NCBI GenBank assembly: GCA_032622095.1
Contig: CP136064.1
Location: 257,343,863-257,407,862 of the forward strand
Origin: Siphonodentalium dalli
Taxonomy: Eukaryota; Mollusca; Scaphopoda; Gadilida; Siphonodentaliidae
DNA: 64,000 nucleotides
Direction of reading: 5' to 3'
The notes under the pieces were generated by a model. The model did no database searches, was not told where the DNA came from, and saw only the letters and a program-made list of their open reading frames with translations. A program made the translations under genes and the position numbers. This document shows positions 50,301-62,259 of this stretch, one piece after another (positions within the stretch are counted from its first letter, which is position 1; every line of letters begins with the position of its first letter).

Positions 50301-50974
50301 TTATGGCCCTTTTTCGATTATTTTTCATTATTATTATTATTATTATACTACAGTATTTTTCAACGCCCAAATCTCGGAATGTATTAGTACTAGAAAACTC
50401 AAGTTTGGTAAGTATGTTGGGGTAAATGAGTTCTATGCCTTTGGCTCATAACGGATATTGTCCGCATTTACCCCGTAGAGTTATCTCCCTTTATATGAAA
50501 AAATGTCATTTTATTATCTCGGAAATTATAAGGAGCAGAGCATCGAAAATTGGACTGTATACACATCTCGATATGCCCTACTGCCCACGGGCATCAGAAC
50601 TTGTGTCCGCGCTTTCCCTGAGGAGTTACCGCCCATAGTTGGCAAACCTCTATTTGATTGTACTCTGTTGTCCTCTTGTATCATTCCAGATAACTGCATG
50701 TGGTTTTCATAGTCGTGTTGACCGTTGTCAGTTTAGTCAGAGAAGGAAATTTTGACAGGGTCAGACATATATTTTGACACTGGGGTGGGGGGCAAATTGT
50801 TTGTAAAATAAAATTTTGATTGACATTCATATATTTAAGTTTATGTATTTCCCGAACGAAAACAAACTCATACCGGAAAGGATTTTTGAAATCCGAGAAG
50901 AAATGCAAGAGTTACGGGCCCTCAAAGTTTGCAATTTGGGCCCATGTGCTTGTCCTCACATCTCCTCCGAAGAT
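47382..50974. repeat. Satellite block A: two and a bit units of ~1.73 kb
   Basis: The landmark GTATTTCCCGAACGAAAACA occurs at 47382, 49112 and 50845, so the units are 1730 and 1733 bp, differing by one extra ATT and otherwise almost identical by eye. The third unit stops after about 130 bases. Each unit contains three to four diverged ~310-bp submodules (phrases TACGGGCCCTCAAA, TTTGGGCCCATGTGCTTG, TCTCCTCCGAAGAT), an ATT microsatellite and a hairpin TATACTTCCATGG/CCAAGGAAGTATA. Repeated small open frames are not genes. Confidence 0.95.
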
Positions 50975-51883
50975 TCAGATTATGCTACACGCGAAACGGA
51001 GATGACTTTTGGGAAATCCAGAGTCCAAAACGGATCCAAATCGACCTGTCCCAGAAAAGTCGTTCATTTTGTTTTCACTTTTTGAAAAAGGCTCCAATAT
51101 TTCAACCAAAACTTTTGGACTTAGAACATTATTTTTTTCTCAGTCAAGTGAAAAGAGCTCTTCAAAATAATTCCGCTTATATATATAATATATATTATCT
51201 ATATATACGCCAAAAATTTGTCACTCCCCTCTCTCCTTCCTCCGGCTACCCCATCCTCCGTGGGATGGAACCTACCTCCGATTCGAATACACCCGTCTTG
51301 CCGCGGGCCAGTCTCATTCCTCTACCAGAGAACTGATAGAACGCCCGTCGAATTCCAACAATCATTTCCAGAGTGCTATATTGGTATGAGTTCATATCGG
51401 AGCCGTTATAAAGCAAATAACTTGGATTTTAATATAAACCCACCTATTCGTAAATTGTGTAGCCCATGGTGTGTGGTAAATTATCATTTTATCGTGTATA
51501 GTGTGTCATGAGCTATCTGCGTGCGTGCATTTCACTTTTGTATTTTCTTTCGCATCTTCAACGCACTGCATATCATATACAACCAAACAAAATACAAACA
51601 TTACATTAATTTGATCACACAAGACTTCGTTATATGGTGTATATTTCTACTAACGTAATGACGACGTATAGCCAATTATTCCATTTGCGATAACAACGAT
51701 AAACACATAGAAACATGCAAACATCATCAGTTTCGTAAGATCAATTTGTATATTGTTTATATTCTAGTTATTTATCGAATATAAAAAGCATCTTTACATT
51801 ATCTTTAGTTTGGTATTATTCGTATTTGATGATTAAAATACACCAAAACATGTTAAAAATAAAAAATAAAAAAAGATAATTTG

Positions 51884-51960
51884 ACGGGATTCGAACTCAC
51901 GTCGCAATAAAACACAAACTGAATGTTTGACGCTCTCTCCACTCGGCTACGCACTGCGCT
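51884..51960 (-). other. tRNA-like segment 1 (pseudogene or SINE-like)
   Basis: Minus strand: GTGCGTAGCCGAGTGG resembles an A box and GAGTTCGAATCCCGTC a B box, with CAAAC/GTTTG able to pair in the anticodon-arm position. The anticodon loop lacks the normal T33, the variable region is long and acceptor-stem pairing is poor, so a functional tRNA is unlikely. Confidence 0.5.
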
Positions 51961-52154
51961 GTTAATTTATAAGAAAATATATTAGTATTAAATATGTAGG
52001 CATATAACTGTGTATATTTAAACTTTATATCCAAACTGATTGAAATCGAATATAAAAAGCATCTTTACATTATCTTTAGTTTGGTATTATTCGTATTTGA
52101 TGATTAAAATACACCAAAACATGTTAAAAATAAAAAATAAAAAAAGATAATTTG

Positions 52155-52232
52155 ACGGGATTCGAACTCACGTCGCAATAAAAACACAAACTGAAGGTTT
52201 GACGCTCTGACCACTCGACTACGCACTGCGCT
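52155..52232 (-). other. tRNA-like segment 2
   Basis: Second ~268-bp tandem unit of module C copy 1. A-box-like GCGTAGTCGAGTGG and B-box-like GAGTTCGAATCCCGTC; loop CCTTCAG. Confidence 0.5.
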
Positions 52233-53453
52233 ATTAATTTATAAGAAAATATATTAGTATTAAATATATAGGCATATAACTGTGTATATTTAAACTTTAT
52301 ATCCAAACTGATTGAAATGCGTGACTATATATATATACCCCTTTCCGCTATACGGGGAACAGGAAAATGCACCTATTCTTCCCACCAAATCCAAAAGGGC
52401 TAATTAAAGAGCAAGGTAATGCCGTAGCAGGTACATTTGGATATTCTATTCACGCCCCCCCCCAAATCTTGACCGCTATACTTCAAATTCAAACATCGAG
52501 AATTTTTTTTTTGACGACTACATCTGATAGCTAGTGTTCACGCGCATCTAGAGCGCAATTTTCTAATTTTCAGATGGAAAGGAACGGTTTACTCGTGACA
52601 ACGCTATATATCATAAATATGTATACTTCTGTAGTCTATCACTAGCCGATTTTTAGCCCCAAATCCAAACGGGCCGATGTAGGAGCGAGTTTAATGCGGT
52701 GGTACATAAGCCGGTATACTGTAGGTATGACTCTAAAATTTGACCTCTCTAATATAAACGCAACCTGCTCAAGGGAGTGTTTGTGTCGGGTGGGTTCAGA
52801 TTTGGAAAATTCCACCGAAGATCAAATGGGCAAAATTACTCCGAAAATCATATATTGAGATAAAAACTTTTCGATGAGTGGATGTGATAAGTAGTATATA
52901 AACGCAAGATTAGTACACTTTTTAATGATTTATATTGAACGGTTTAACCCTGGTAGCGTATAACGTTGTGACGGGTGATATATATTACTCAAATTCAAAC
53001 CCTCTCTTCATGACGCAAATTCAAACGGACTTAGCAAGAAGCAAGGCAAATGCATGAATATGCTCACCGATATACTATATAGGTATGTCCGCTCTACTGT
53101 AAAAGTAACATATTGTCACGATTTGACCTGTCCAAAACACTCCCCGGACAAAAGTTTTCCTAGGTATAAAATTTCGTCGAAATCCGATCGTTTTACTCGA
53201 TTTGACCTTGAACTTACCATTTCGAATGTCAATGTCAGGTCGGGGTCACGACTTGACCCGCCCAAAAGACTCCCCGGACAAAAGTACCCCTAGGTATCAA
53301 ATTTCGTGGAAATCCGCATGTTTTACCCGATTTGACCTTCGATTGACCATTTTGAAGGCCAAGGTCAGGTCGGGATGGGATGGGATGGGATGGAATACCA
53401 TGGAAGTATATCTGATTCCATGGAATCTGACCTCTAGTTATTATTATTATTAT

Positions 53454-55165
53454 ACTGGACACTTGTGCAACCCTTATTACTCGAAAAGTACCAGGAGTAG
53501 CACACTAAAACTTGGTACGTATCTTGGGATCAAAGAGTTGTATGCCATCGTCGCATAACGAATATTGTCCGCGTTTTCCCCGAGGAGTTATCTCCCTTTA
53601 TTTGAAAAAATGTCATTTTATTATCTCGGAAATTATAAGAAGCAGAGCATCGAAAATTAGACCGTATGCACATCTCGATATGCACTACTGCCCACGGGCA
53701 TAAAAACTTGGGTCCGCCCTTTTCCTGAAGAGTTACCGCCCATAGTTGGCAAACCTCTATTTTATTGTACTCTGTTGTCCTCCCGTATCATTCCAGATAA
53801 CTGTATTTGGTTTTTGTAGTCGTGTTGACCGTTGTCAGCTTAGTCCGAGGAAGAAAATTTGACAGGGTTGGACATATATTTTTACACTGGGGTGGGGGCA
53901 ATATTTTCGCAATTTTTTTTTATTATTGACATTCATCTATTTAAGTATGTAGATTCCCTGAACGAAAACAAACCCATACCGGAAAGGATTTTTGTAATCC
54001 GAGAAGAAATGCAAGAGTTACGGGCCCTCAAAGTTTGCAAGTGTCGGTCCCATGTGCTTGTGACCCTATCTCCTCCGAAGATGTCGAACTTTGGATGTCG
54101 TCTGATATCCCAGTGCGTGCGGTCTGAAGAGAGCACGCGATGGGCCAAATTTTGCCAGTGTCGGTTCAGTGTTGTGGGTCAGGGGAGGGGTGGTCCGGGG
54201 TACCAATTTTGTATTCTTCTCCGAATCGGATGAAACTTGGAATATAACATCCATACCGCCAACCGATCTAGAAACTGAAAGAATTTCGAAAATCCATTGA
54301 AAAATGTCAGAGTTGTGGGCCTTCAAACAATGCAAATTTGGCCCCATATGCTTGTGATCACATCTCCTCCGAAGATGTCAAACTTTGGATGTCAACTGAT
54401 ACGCCAATGCGTGCGGTCTGAAGAGAGCACGCGATGAGCCAAATTTTGCCAGTGTCGGTTCAGTTTTGTGGGTCAGGGGAGGGGTGGTCCGGGGTACCAA
54501 AATTTATTTCGTCTCCGAATCATATGAAACTTGATATATAACATATACCATACACGTTGATCATAAAACTGAAAACAGATTGTAAATCCGTTAAAAAATG
54601 GCGGAGATTTGGGCCCTCAAACTTTGAATGTGGGCCCGTATTCTTTCCAATAAACAAAATGTTATTCGTCTCTGAATCAGACAAAATTTATAACAAATAA
54701 TCAATGTAAGTAGCTGATCACAATACTCAAAACAATTTTTAAATCCATTGGAAAATAACGGAGTTACGGGCTCTCAAAATTCGCATTTTGGGCCGGGTTT
54801 GACTATTTCCCAATCCCGTCACCCAATTTCGAGGCAGGGGTGGGGTCACTCCCAAACACTTGAGATCAACCCACACATGTTAAGGGAAAGATATAATCAT
54901 CCTAATTCATATTTTCCGTCCCTTAACTGCGATTTATTGAGCTCATGATTTGCCCTATTATTATACTTCCATGGTGTAACCAAGGAAGTATATTGTTTTT
55001 CTACTGCGGCCGTTTTCTGTTTAATTGGAAATACTCAGAAACTAATGGGAGGAGGACCGCGAAATCTCTAGCGAATGTAGGCATCTAAGGTCTACTAAAA
55101 ATAATGCTATCCGGATGTTGGTCCAATATATTTTGACAGAGTTATGGCCCTTTTTCGATTATTTT

Positions 55166-55199
<34 letters not shown>
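53454..55199. repeat. Satellite unit B, copy 1
   Basis: 1746 bp, starting ACTGGACACTTGTGCAACCC. Homologous to unit A over most of its length but clearly diverged (shared ATCTCGGAAATTATAA and TACCGCCCATAGTTGGCAAA). Ends in an ATT microsatellite. Confidence 0.94.
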
Positions 55200-55200
<1 letters not shown>

Positions 55201-55969
55201 CTGGACACTTTTGCAACCCTTATTACTCGAAAAGTACCAGGAGTAGCACACTAAAACTTGGTACGTATCTTGGGATCAAAGAGTTGTATGCCATCGTCGC
55301 ATAACGAATATTGTCCGCGTTTTCCCCGAGGAGTTATCTCCCTTTATTTGAAAAAATGTCATTTTATTATCTCGGAAATTATAAGAAGCAGAGCATCGAA
55401 AATTAGACCGTATGCACATCTCGATATGCACTACTGCCCACGGGCATAAAAACTTGGGTCCGCCCTTTTCCTGAAGAGTTACCGCCCATAGTTGGCAAAC
55501 CTCTATTTTATTGTACTCTGTTGTCCTCCCGTATCATTCCAGATAACTGTATTTGGTTTTTGTAGTCGTGTTGACCGTTGTCAGCTTAGTCCGAGGAAGA
55601 AAATTTGACAGGGTTGGACATATATTTTTACACTGGGGTGGGGGCAATATTTTCGCAATTTTTTTTTATTATTGACATTCATCTATTTAAGTATGTAGAT
55701 TCCCTGAACGAAAACAAACCCATACCGGAAAGGATTTTTGTAATCCGAGAAGAAATGCAAGAGTTACGGGCCCTCAAAGTTTGCAAGTGTCGGTCCAGTA
55801 GTGTGGGTCAGGGGAGGGGTGGTCTGCGGTACCAATTTTTAATTCTTCTCCGAATCATATGAAATTTGGGATATAACAGAAATATGTCTATCCAAATGTA
55901 ATTCGCGAACTATGAACGAATGTTGTACAAGCTCACATCTCTTTCCCCAAACTATCCGTTACTTATTCA
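55200..55969. repeat. Satellite unit B, copy 2, truncated
   Basis: Follows unit B for about 600 bases, then jumps internally at GCAAGTGTCGGTCC to a later submodule (AGTAGTGTGGGTCAGGGGAG), and passes into module C through ACAGAAATATGTCTATCC. Confidence 0.88.
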
Positions 55970-57205
55970 TAAAAGTCATATTATGCTACACGCGAAACGG
56001 AGATAACTTTTGGGGAATCCAGAGTCCAAAACGGATCGAAATCGCCCTGTTCTAGAAAAGTCGTTCATTTTGTTTTCACTTTTTGAAAAAGGCTCCAATA
56101 TTTCAACCAAAACTTTTGGACTTAGAACATTATTTTTTTCTCAGTCAAGTGAAAAGAGCTCTTCAAAATAATTCCGCTTATATATATAATATATATTATC
56201 TATATATACGCCAAAAATTTGTCACTCCCCTCTCTCCTTCCTCCGGCTACCCCATCCCCCGTGGGATGGAACCTACCTCCGATTCGAATACACCCGTCTT
56301 GCCGCGGACCAGTCTCAATCGTCTACCATAGAACTGATAGAACGCCCGTCGAATTCCAACAATCATTTCCAGAGTGGTATATTGGTATGAGTACATATCG
56401 GAGCCGTTATAAAGCAAATAACTTGGATTTTAATATAAACCCACCTATTCGTAAATTGTGTAGCCCATGGTGTGTGGTAAATTATCATTTTATCGTGTAG
56501 AGTGTGTCATGAGCTATCTGCGTGCGTGCATTTCACTTTTGTATTTTCTTTCGCATCTTCAACGCATTGCATATCATATACAACCAAACAAAATACAAAC
56601 ATTACATTAATTTGGTCAAACAAGCCTTCGTTATACGGTGTATATTTCTACTAACGTAATGACGACGTATAGCCAATTATTCCGTTTGCGATAACAACGA
56701 TAAACACATAGAAACATGCAAACATCATCAGTTTCGTAAGATCAATTTGTATATTGTTATAAACCGTAGTATACTGCTGATAGACATTCAATTCTTTCCG
56801 TGAGTATATGTCTGCCGAATTGGAAATGACTCCTTTTATACTTTCGCAAACTAAAACACCACTGATAGTTTCGTACTCCGTCATTTAAGTCTTGTCAAAA
56901 AAGCAAACGTGAAACAACCGCTCATTATTCCTACCATAAAGGAATCTACTTATAGAGAACGCTCTTTTCTGTTCGATTACGTTCAAACTATTTGTGTGTT
57001 GTTGTTAATCACTCATTATATTCTTCGGACCGAACGTTCATTAAGCGCGCTTCATGTTATATATGCGAAAACCGACCCACGTGTTTATTGTTTTATATCC
57101 GATTCAATAACACATTTTACATTATCTTTAGTTTGGTATTATTCGTATTTGATGATTAAAATACACCAAAACATGTTAAAAATAAAAAATACAAAAAGAT
57201 AATTT

Positions 57206-57283
57206 GACGGGATTCGAACTCACGTCGCAATAAAACACAAACTGAAGGTTTGACGCTCTCACCTCTGGGCTACGCACTGCGCT
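57206..57283 (-). other. tRNA-like segment 3
   Basis: Module C copy 2. A-box-like GCGTAGCCCAGAGG and the same B box; several differences from segments 1 and 2 in the D-arm region only. Confidence 0.5.
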
Positions 57284-57478
57284 GTTAATTTATAAGAAAA
57301 TATATTAGTATTAAATATATAGGCATATAACTGTGTATATTTAAACTTTATATTCAAATTGATTGAAATCGAATATAAAAAGAATCTTTACATTATCTTT
57401 AGTTTGGTATTATTCGTATTTGATGATTAAAATACACCAAAACATGTTAAAAATAAAAAATAAAAAAAGATAATTTGA

Positions 57479-57554
57479 CGGGATTCGAACTCACGTCGCA
57501 ATAAAACACAAACTGAGGGTTTGACGCTCTCACCACTGGTCTACGGACTGCGCT
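57479..57554 (-). other. tRNA-like segment 4
   Basis: Module C copy 2, second tandem unit. A-box-like CCGTAGACCAGTGG and the same B box; loop CCCTCAG. Confidence 0.5.
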
Positions 57555-58764
57555 GTTAATTTATAAGAAAATATATTAGTATTAAATATATAGGCATATA
57601 ACTGTGTATATTTAAACTGTATATCCAAACTGATTGAAATGCGTGACTATATATATATACCCCTTTCCGCTATACGGGGAACAGGAAAATGCACCTATTC
57701 TTCCCACCAAATCCAAAAGGGCTAATTAAAGAGCAAGGTAATGTAGCAGGTACATTTGGATATTCTATTCACGCCCCCCCCCCCCAAATCTTGACCGCTA
57801 TACTTCAAATTCAAACATCGAGATAATTTTTTTTGACGAGTACATCTGATAGCTAGTGTTCACGCGCATCTAGAGCGCAATTTTCTAATTTTCAGATGGA
57901 ACGGTTTACTCGTGACAACGCTATATATCATAAATATGTATACTTCTGTAGTCTATCACTAGCCGATTTTTAGCCCCAAATCCAAACGGGCCGATGTAGG
58001 AGCGAGTTTAATGCGGTGGTACATAAGCCGGTATACTGTAGGTATGACTCTAAAATTTGACCTCTCTAATATAAACGCAACCTGCTCAAGGGAGTGTTTG
58101 TGTCGGGTGGGTTCAGATTTGGAAAATTCCACCGAAGATCAAATGGGCAAAATTACTCCGAAAATCATATATTGAGATAAAAACTTTTCGATGAGTGGAT
58201 GTGATAAGTAGTATATATACGCAAGATTAGTACACTTTTTAATAATTTATATTGAACGGTTTAACCCTGGTAGCGTATAACGTTGTGACGGGTGATATAT
58301 ATTACTCAAATTCAAACCCTCTCTTCATGACGCAAATTCAAACGGACTTAGCAAGAAGCAAGGCAAATGCATGAATATGCTCACCGATATACTATATAGG
58401 TATGTCCGCTCTACTGTAAAAGTAACCTATTGTCACGATTTGACCTGTCCAAAACACTCCCCGGACAAAAGTTTTCCTAGGTATAAAATTTCGTCGAAAT
58501 CCGATCGTTTTACTCGATTTGACCTTGAACTTACCATTTCGAATGTCAATGTCAGGTCGGGGTCACGACTTGACCCGCCCAAAAGACTCCCCGGACAAAA
58601 GTACCCCTAGGTATCAAATTTCGTGGAAATCCGCATGTTTTACCCGATTTGACCTTCGATTGACCATTTTGAAGGTCAGGTCGGGACGGGATGGGATGGG
58701 ATGGAATACCATGGAAGTATATCTGATTCCATGGAATCTGACCTCTAGTTATTATTATTATTAT

Positions 58765-60474
58765 ACTGGACACTTTTGCAACCCTTATTACTCGAAAAGT
58801 AACAGGAGTAGCACACTAAAACTTGGTACGTATCTTGGGATCAAAGAGTTGTATGCCATCGTCGCATAACGAATATTGTCCGCGTTTTCCCCGAGGAGTT
58901 ATCTCCCTTTATTTGAAAAAATGTCATTTTATTATCTCGGAAATTATAAGAAGCAGAGCATCGAAAATTAGACCGTATGCACATCTCGATATGCACTACT
59001 GCCCACGGGCATAAAAACTTGGGTCCTCCCTTTCCCTGAAGAGTTACCGCCCATAGTTGGCAAACCTCTATTTTATTGTACTCTGTTGTCCTCCCGTATC
59101 ATTCCAGATAACTGTATTTGGTTTTTGTAGTCGTGTTGACCGTTGTCAGCTTAGTCCGAGGAAGAAAATTTGACAGGGTTGGACATATATTTTTACACTG
59201 GGGTGGGGGCAATATTTTCGCAATTTTTTTTTATTATTGACATTCATCTATTTAAGTATGTAGATTCCCTGAACGAAAACAAACCCATACCGGAAAGGAT
59301 TTTTGTAATCCGAGAAGAAATGCAAGAGTTACGGGCCCTCAAAGTTTGCAATTTGGTCCCATGTGCTTGTGACCCTATCTCCTCCGAAGATGTCGAACTT
59401 TGGATGTCGTCTGATATCCCAGTGCGTGCGGTCTGAAGAGAGCACGCGATGGGCCAAATTTTGCCAGTGTCGGTTCAGTGTTGTGGGTCAGGGGAGGGGT
59501 GGTCCGGGGTACCAATTTTGTATTCTTCTCCGAATCGGATGAAACTTGGAATATAACATCCATACCGCCAACCGATCTAGAAACTGGACGAATTTCGAAA
59601 ATCCATTGAAAAATGTCAGAGTTGTGGGCCTTCAAACAATGCAAATTTGGCCCCATGTGCTTGTGATCACATCTCCTCCGAAGATGTCAAACTTTGGATG
59701 TCAACTGATACGCCAATGCGTGCGGTCTGAAGAGAGCACGCGATGAGCCAAATTTTGCCAGTGTCGGTTCAGTGTTGTGGGTCAGGGGAGGGGTGGTCCG
59801 GGGTAGCAAAATTTATTTCGTCTTCGAATCATATGAAACTTGATATATAACATATACCATACACGTTGATCATAAAACTGAAAACAGATTGTAAATCCGT
59901 TAAAAAATGGCGGAGATTTGGGCCCTCAAACTTTGAATGTGGGCCCGTATTCTTTCCAATAAACAAAATGTTATTCGTCTCTGAATCAGACAAAATTTAT
60001 AACAAATAATCAATGTAAGTAGCTGATCACAATACTCAAAACAATTTTTAAATCCATTGGAAAATAACGGAGTTACGGGCTCTCAAAATTCGCATTTTGG
60101 GCCGGGTTTGACTATTTCCCAATCCCGTCACCCAATTTCGAGGCAGGGGTGGGGTCACTCCCAAACACTTGAGATCAACCCACACATGTTAAGGGAAAGA
60201 TATAATCATCCTAATTCATATTTTCCGTCCCTTAACTGCGATTTATTGAGCTCATGATTTGCCCTATTATTATACTTCCATGGTGTAACCAAGGAAGTAT
60301 ATTGTTTTTCTACTGCGGCCGTTTTCTGTTTAATTGGAAATACTCAGAAACTAATGGGAGGAGGACCGCGAAATCTCTAGCGAATGTAGGCATCTAAGGT
60401 CTACTAAAAATAATGCTATCCGGATGTTGGTCCAATATATTTTGACAGAGTTATGGCCCTTTTTCGATTATTTT

Positions 60475-60512
<38 letters not shown>

Positions 60513-62224
60513 CTGGACACTTTTGCAACCCTTATTACTCGAAAAGTACCAGGAGTAGCACACTAAAACTTGGTACGTATCTTGGGATCAAAGAGTTGTA
60601 TGCCATCGTCGCATAACGAATATTGTCCGCGTTTTCCCCGAGGAGTTATCTCCCTTTATTTGAAAAAATGTCATTTTATTATCTCGGAAATTATAAGAAG
60701 CAGAGCATCGAAAATTAGACCGTATGCACATCTCGATATGCACTACTGCCCACGGGCATAAAAACTTGGGTCCGCCCTTTCCCTGAAGAGTTACCGCCCA
60801 TAGTTGGCAAACCTCTATTTTATTGTACTCTGTTGTCCTCCCGTATCATTCCAGATAACTGTATTTGGTTTTTGTAGTCGTGTTGACCGTTGTCAGCTTA
60901 GTCCGAGGAAGAAAATTTGACAGGGTTGGACATATATTTTTACACTGGGGTGGGGGCAATATTTTCGCAATTTCTTTTTATTATTGACATTCATCTATTT
61001 AAGTATGTAGATTCCCTGAACGAAAACAAACCCATACCGGAAAGGATTTTTGTAATCCGAGAAGAAATGCAAGAGTTACGGGCCCTCAAAGTTTGCAAGT
61101 GTCGGTCCCATGTGCTTGTGACCCTATCTCCTCCGAAGATGTCGAACTTTGGATGTCGTCTGATATCCCAGTGCGTGCGGTCTGAAGAGAGCACGCGATG
61201 GGCCAAATTTTGCCAGTGTCGGTTCAGTGTTGTGGGTCAGGGGAGGGGTGGTCCGGGGTACCAATTTTGTATTCTTCTCCGAATCGGATGAAACTTGGAA
61301 TATAACATCCATACCGCCAACCGATCTAGAAACTGAAAGAATTTCGAAAATCCATTGAAAAATGTCAGAGTTGTGGGCCTTCAAACAATGCAAATTTGGC
61401 CCCATATGCTTGTGATCACATCTCCTCCGAAGATGTCAAACTTTGGATGTCAACTGATACGCCAATGCGTGCGGTCTGAAGAGAGCACGCGATGAGCCAA
61501 ATTTTGCCAGTGTCGGTTCAGTGTTGTGGGTCAGGGGAGGGGTGGTCCGGGGTACCAAAATTTATTTCGTCTCCGAATCATATGAAACTTGATATATAAC
61601 ATATACCATACACGTTGATCATAAAACTGAAAACAGATTGTAAATCCGTTAAAAAATGGCGGAGATTTGGGCCCTCAAACTTTGAATGTGGGCCCGTATT
61701 CTTTCCAATAAACAAAATGTTATTCGTCTCTGAATCAGACAAAATTTATAACAAATAATCAATGTAAGTAGCTGATCACAATACTCAAAACAATTTTTAA
61801 ATCCATTGGAAAATAACGGAGTTACGGGCTCTCAAAATTCGCATTTTTGGGCCGGGTTTGACTATTTCCCAATCCCGTCACCCAATTTCGAGGCAGGGGT
61901 GGGGTCACTCCCAAACACTTGAGATCAACCCACACATGTTAAGGGAAAGATATAATCATCCTAATTCATATTTTCCGTCCCTTAACTGCGATTTATTGAG
62001 CTCATGATTTGCCCTATTATTATACTTCCATGGTGTAACCAAGGAAGTATATTGTTTTTCTACTGCGGCCGTTTTCTGTTTAATTGGAAATACTCAGAAA
62101 CTAATGGGAGGAGGACCGCGAAATCTCTAGCGAATGTAGGCATCTAAGGTCTACTAAAAATAATGCTATCCGGATGTTGGTCCAATATATTTTGACAGAG
62201 TTATGGCCCTTTTTCGATTATTTT

Positions 62225-62259
<35 letters not shown>

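Larger units (their letters stand above)
50975..53453. repeat. Satellite spacer module C, copy 1
   Basis: About 2.48 kb present again at about 55970-58764. Order of parts: TATGCTACACGCGAAACGGA; a TATATATAATATATATTA run; the CTCCTTCCTCCGGCTACCCC region; two ~268-bp tandem units with tRNA-like segments; AAATTCAAACGGACTTAGCA; GACCTGTCCAAAACACTCCC; GGGATGGGATGGGATGG and the ATT microsatellite. No gene recognised. Confidence 0.9.
55970..58764. repeat. Satellite spacer module C, copy 2
   Basis: Same order as copy 1. Carries about 360 bases (56756-57118) absent from copy 1, located just before the first tRNA-like unit. One CCC run is longer and one AAGGTC segment shorter than in copy 1. Confidence 0.9.

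Noticed and set aside
51884-57554. Functional tRNA genes
   Set aside because: Internal promoter-like boxes are present, but the anticodon loop, variable region and acceptor stem do not form a canonical tRNA.
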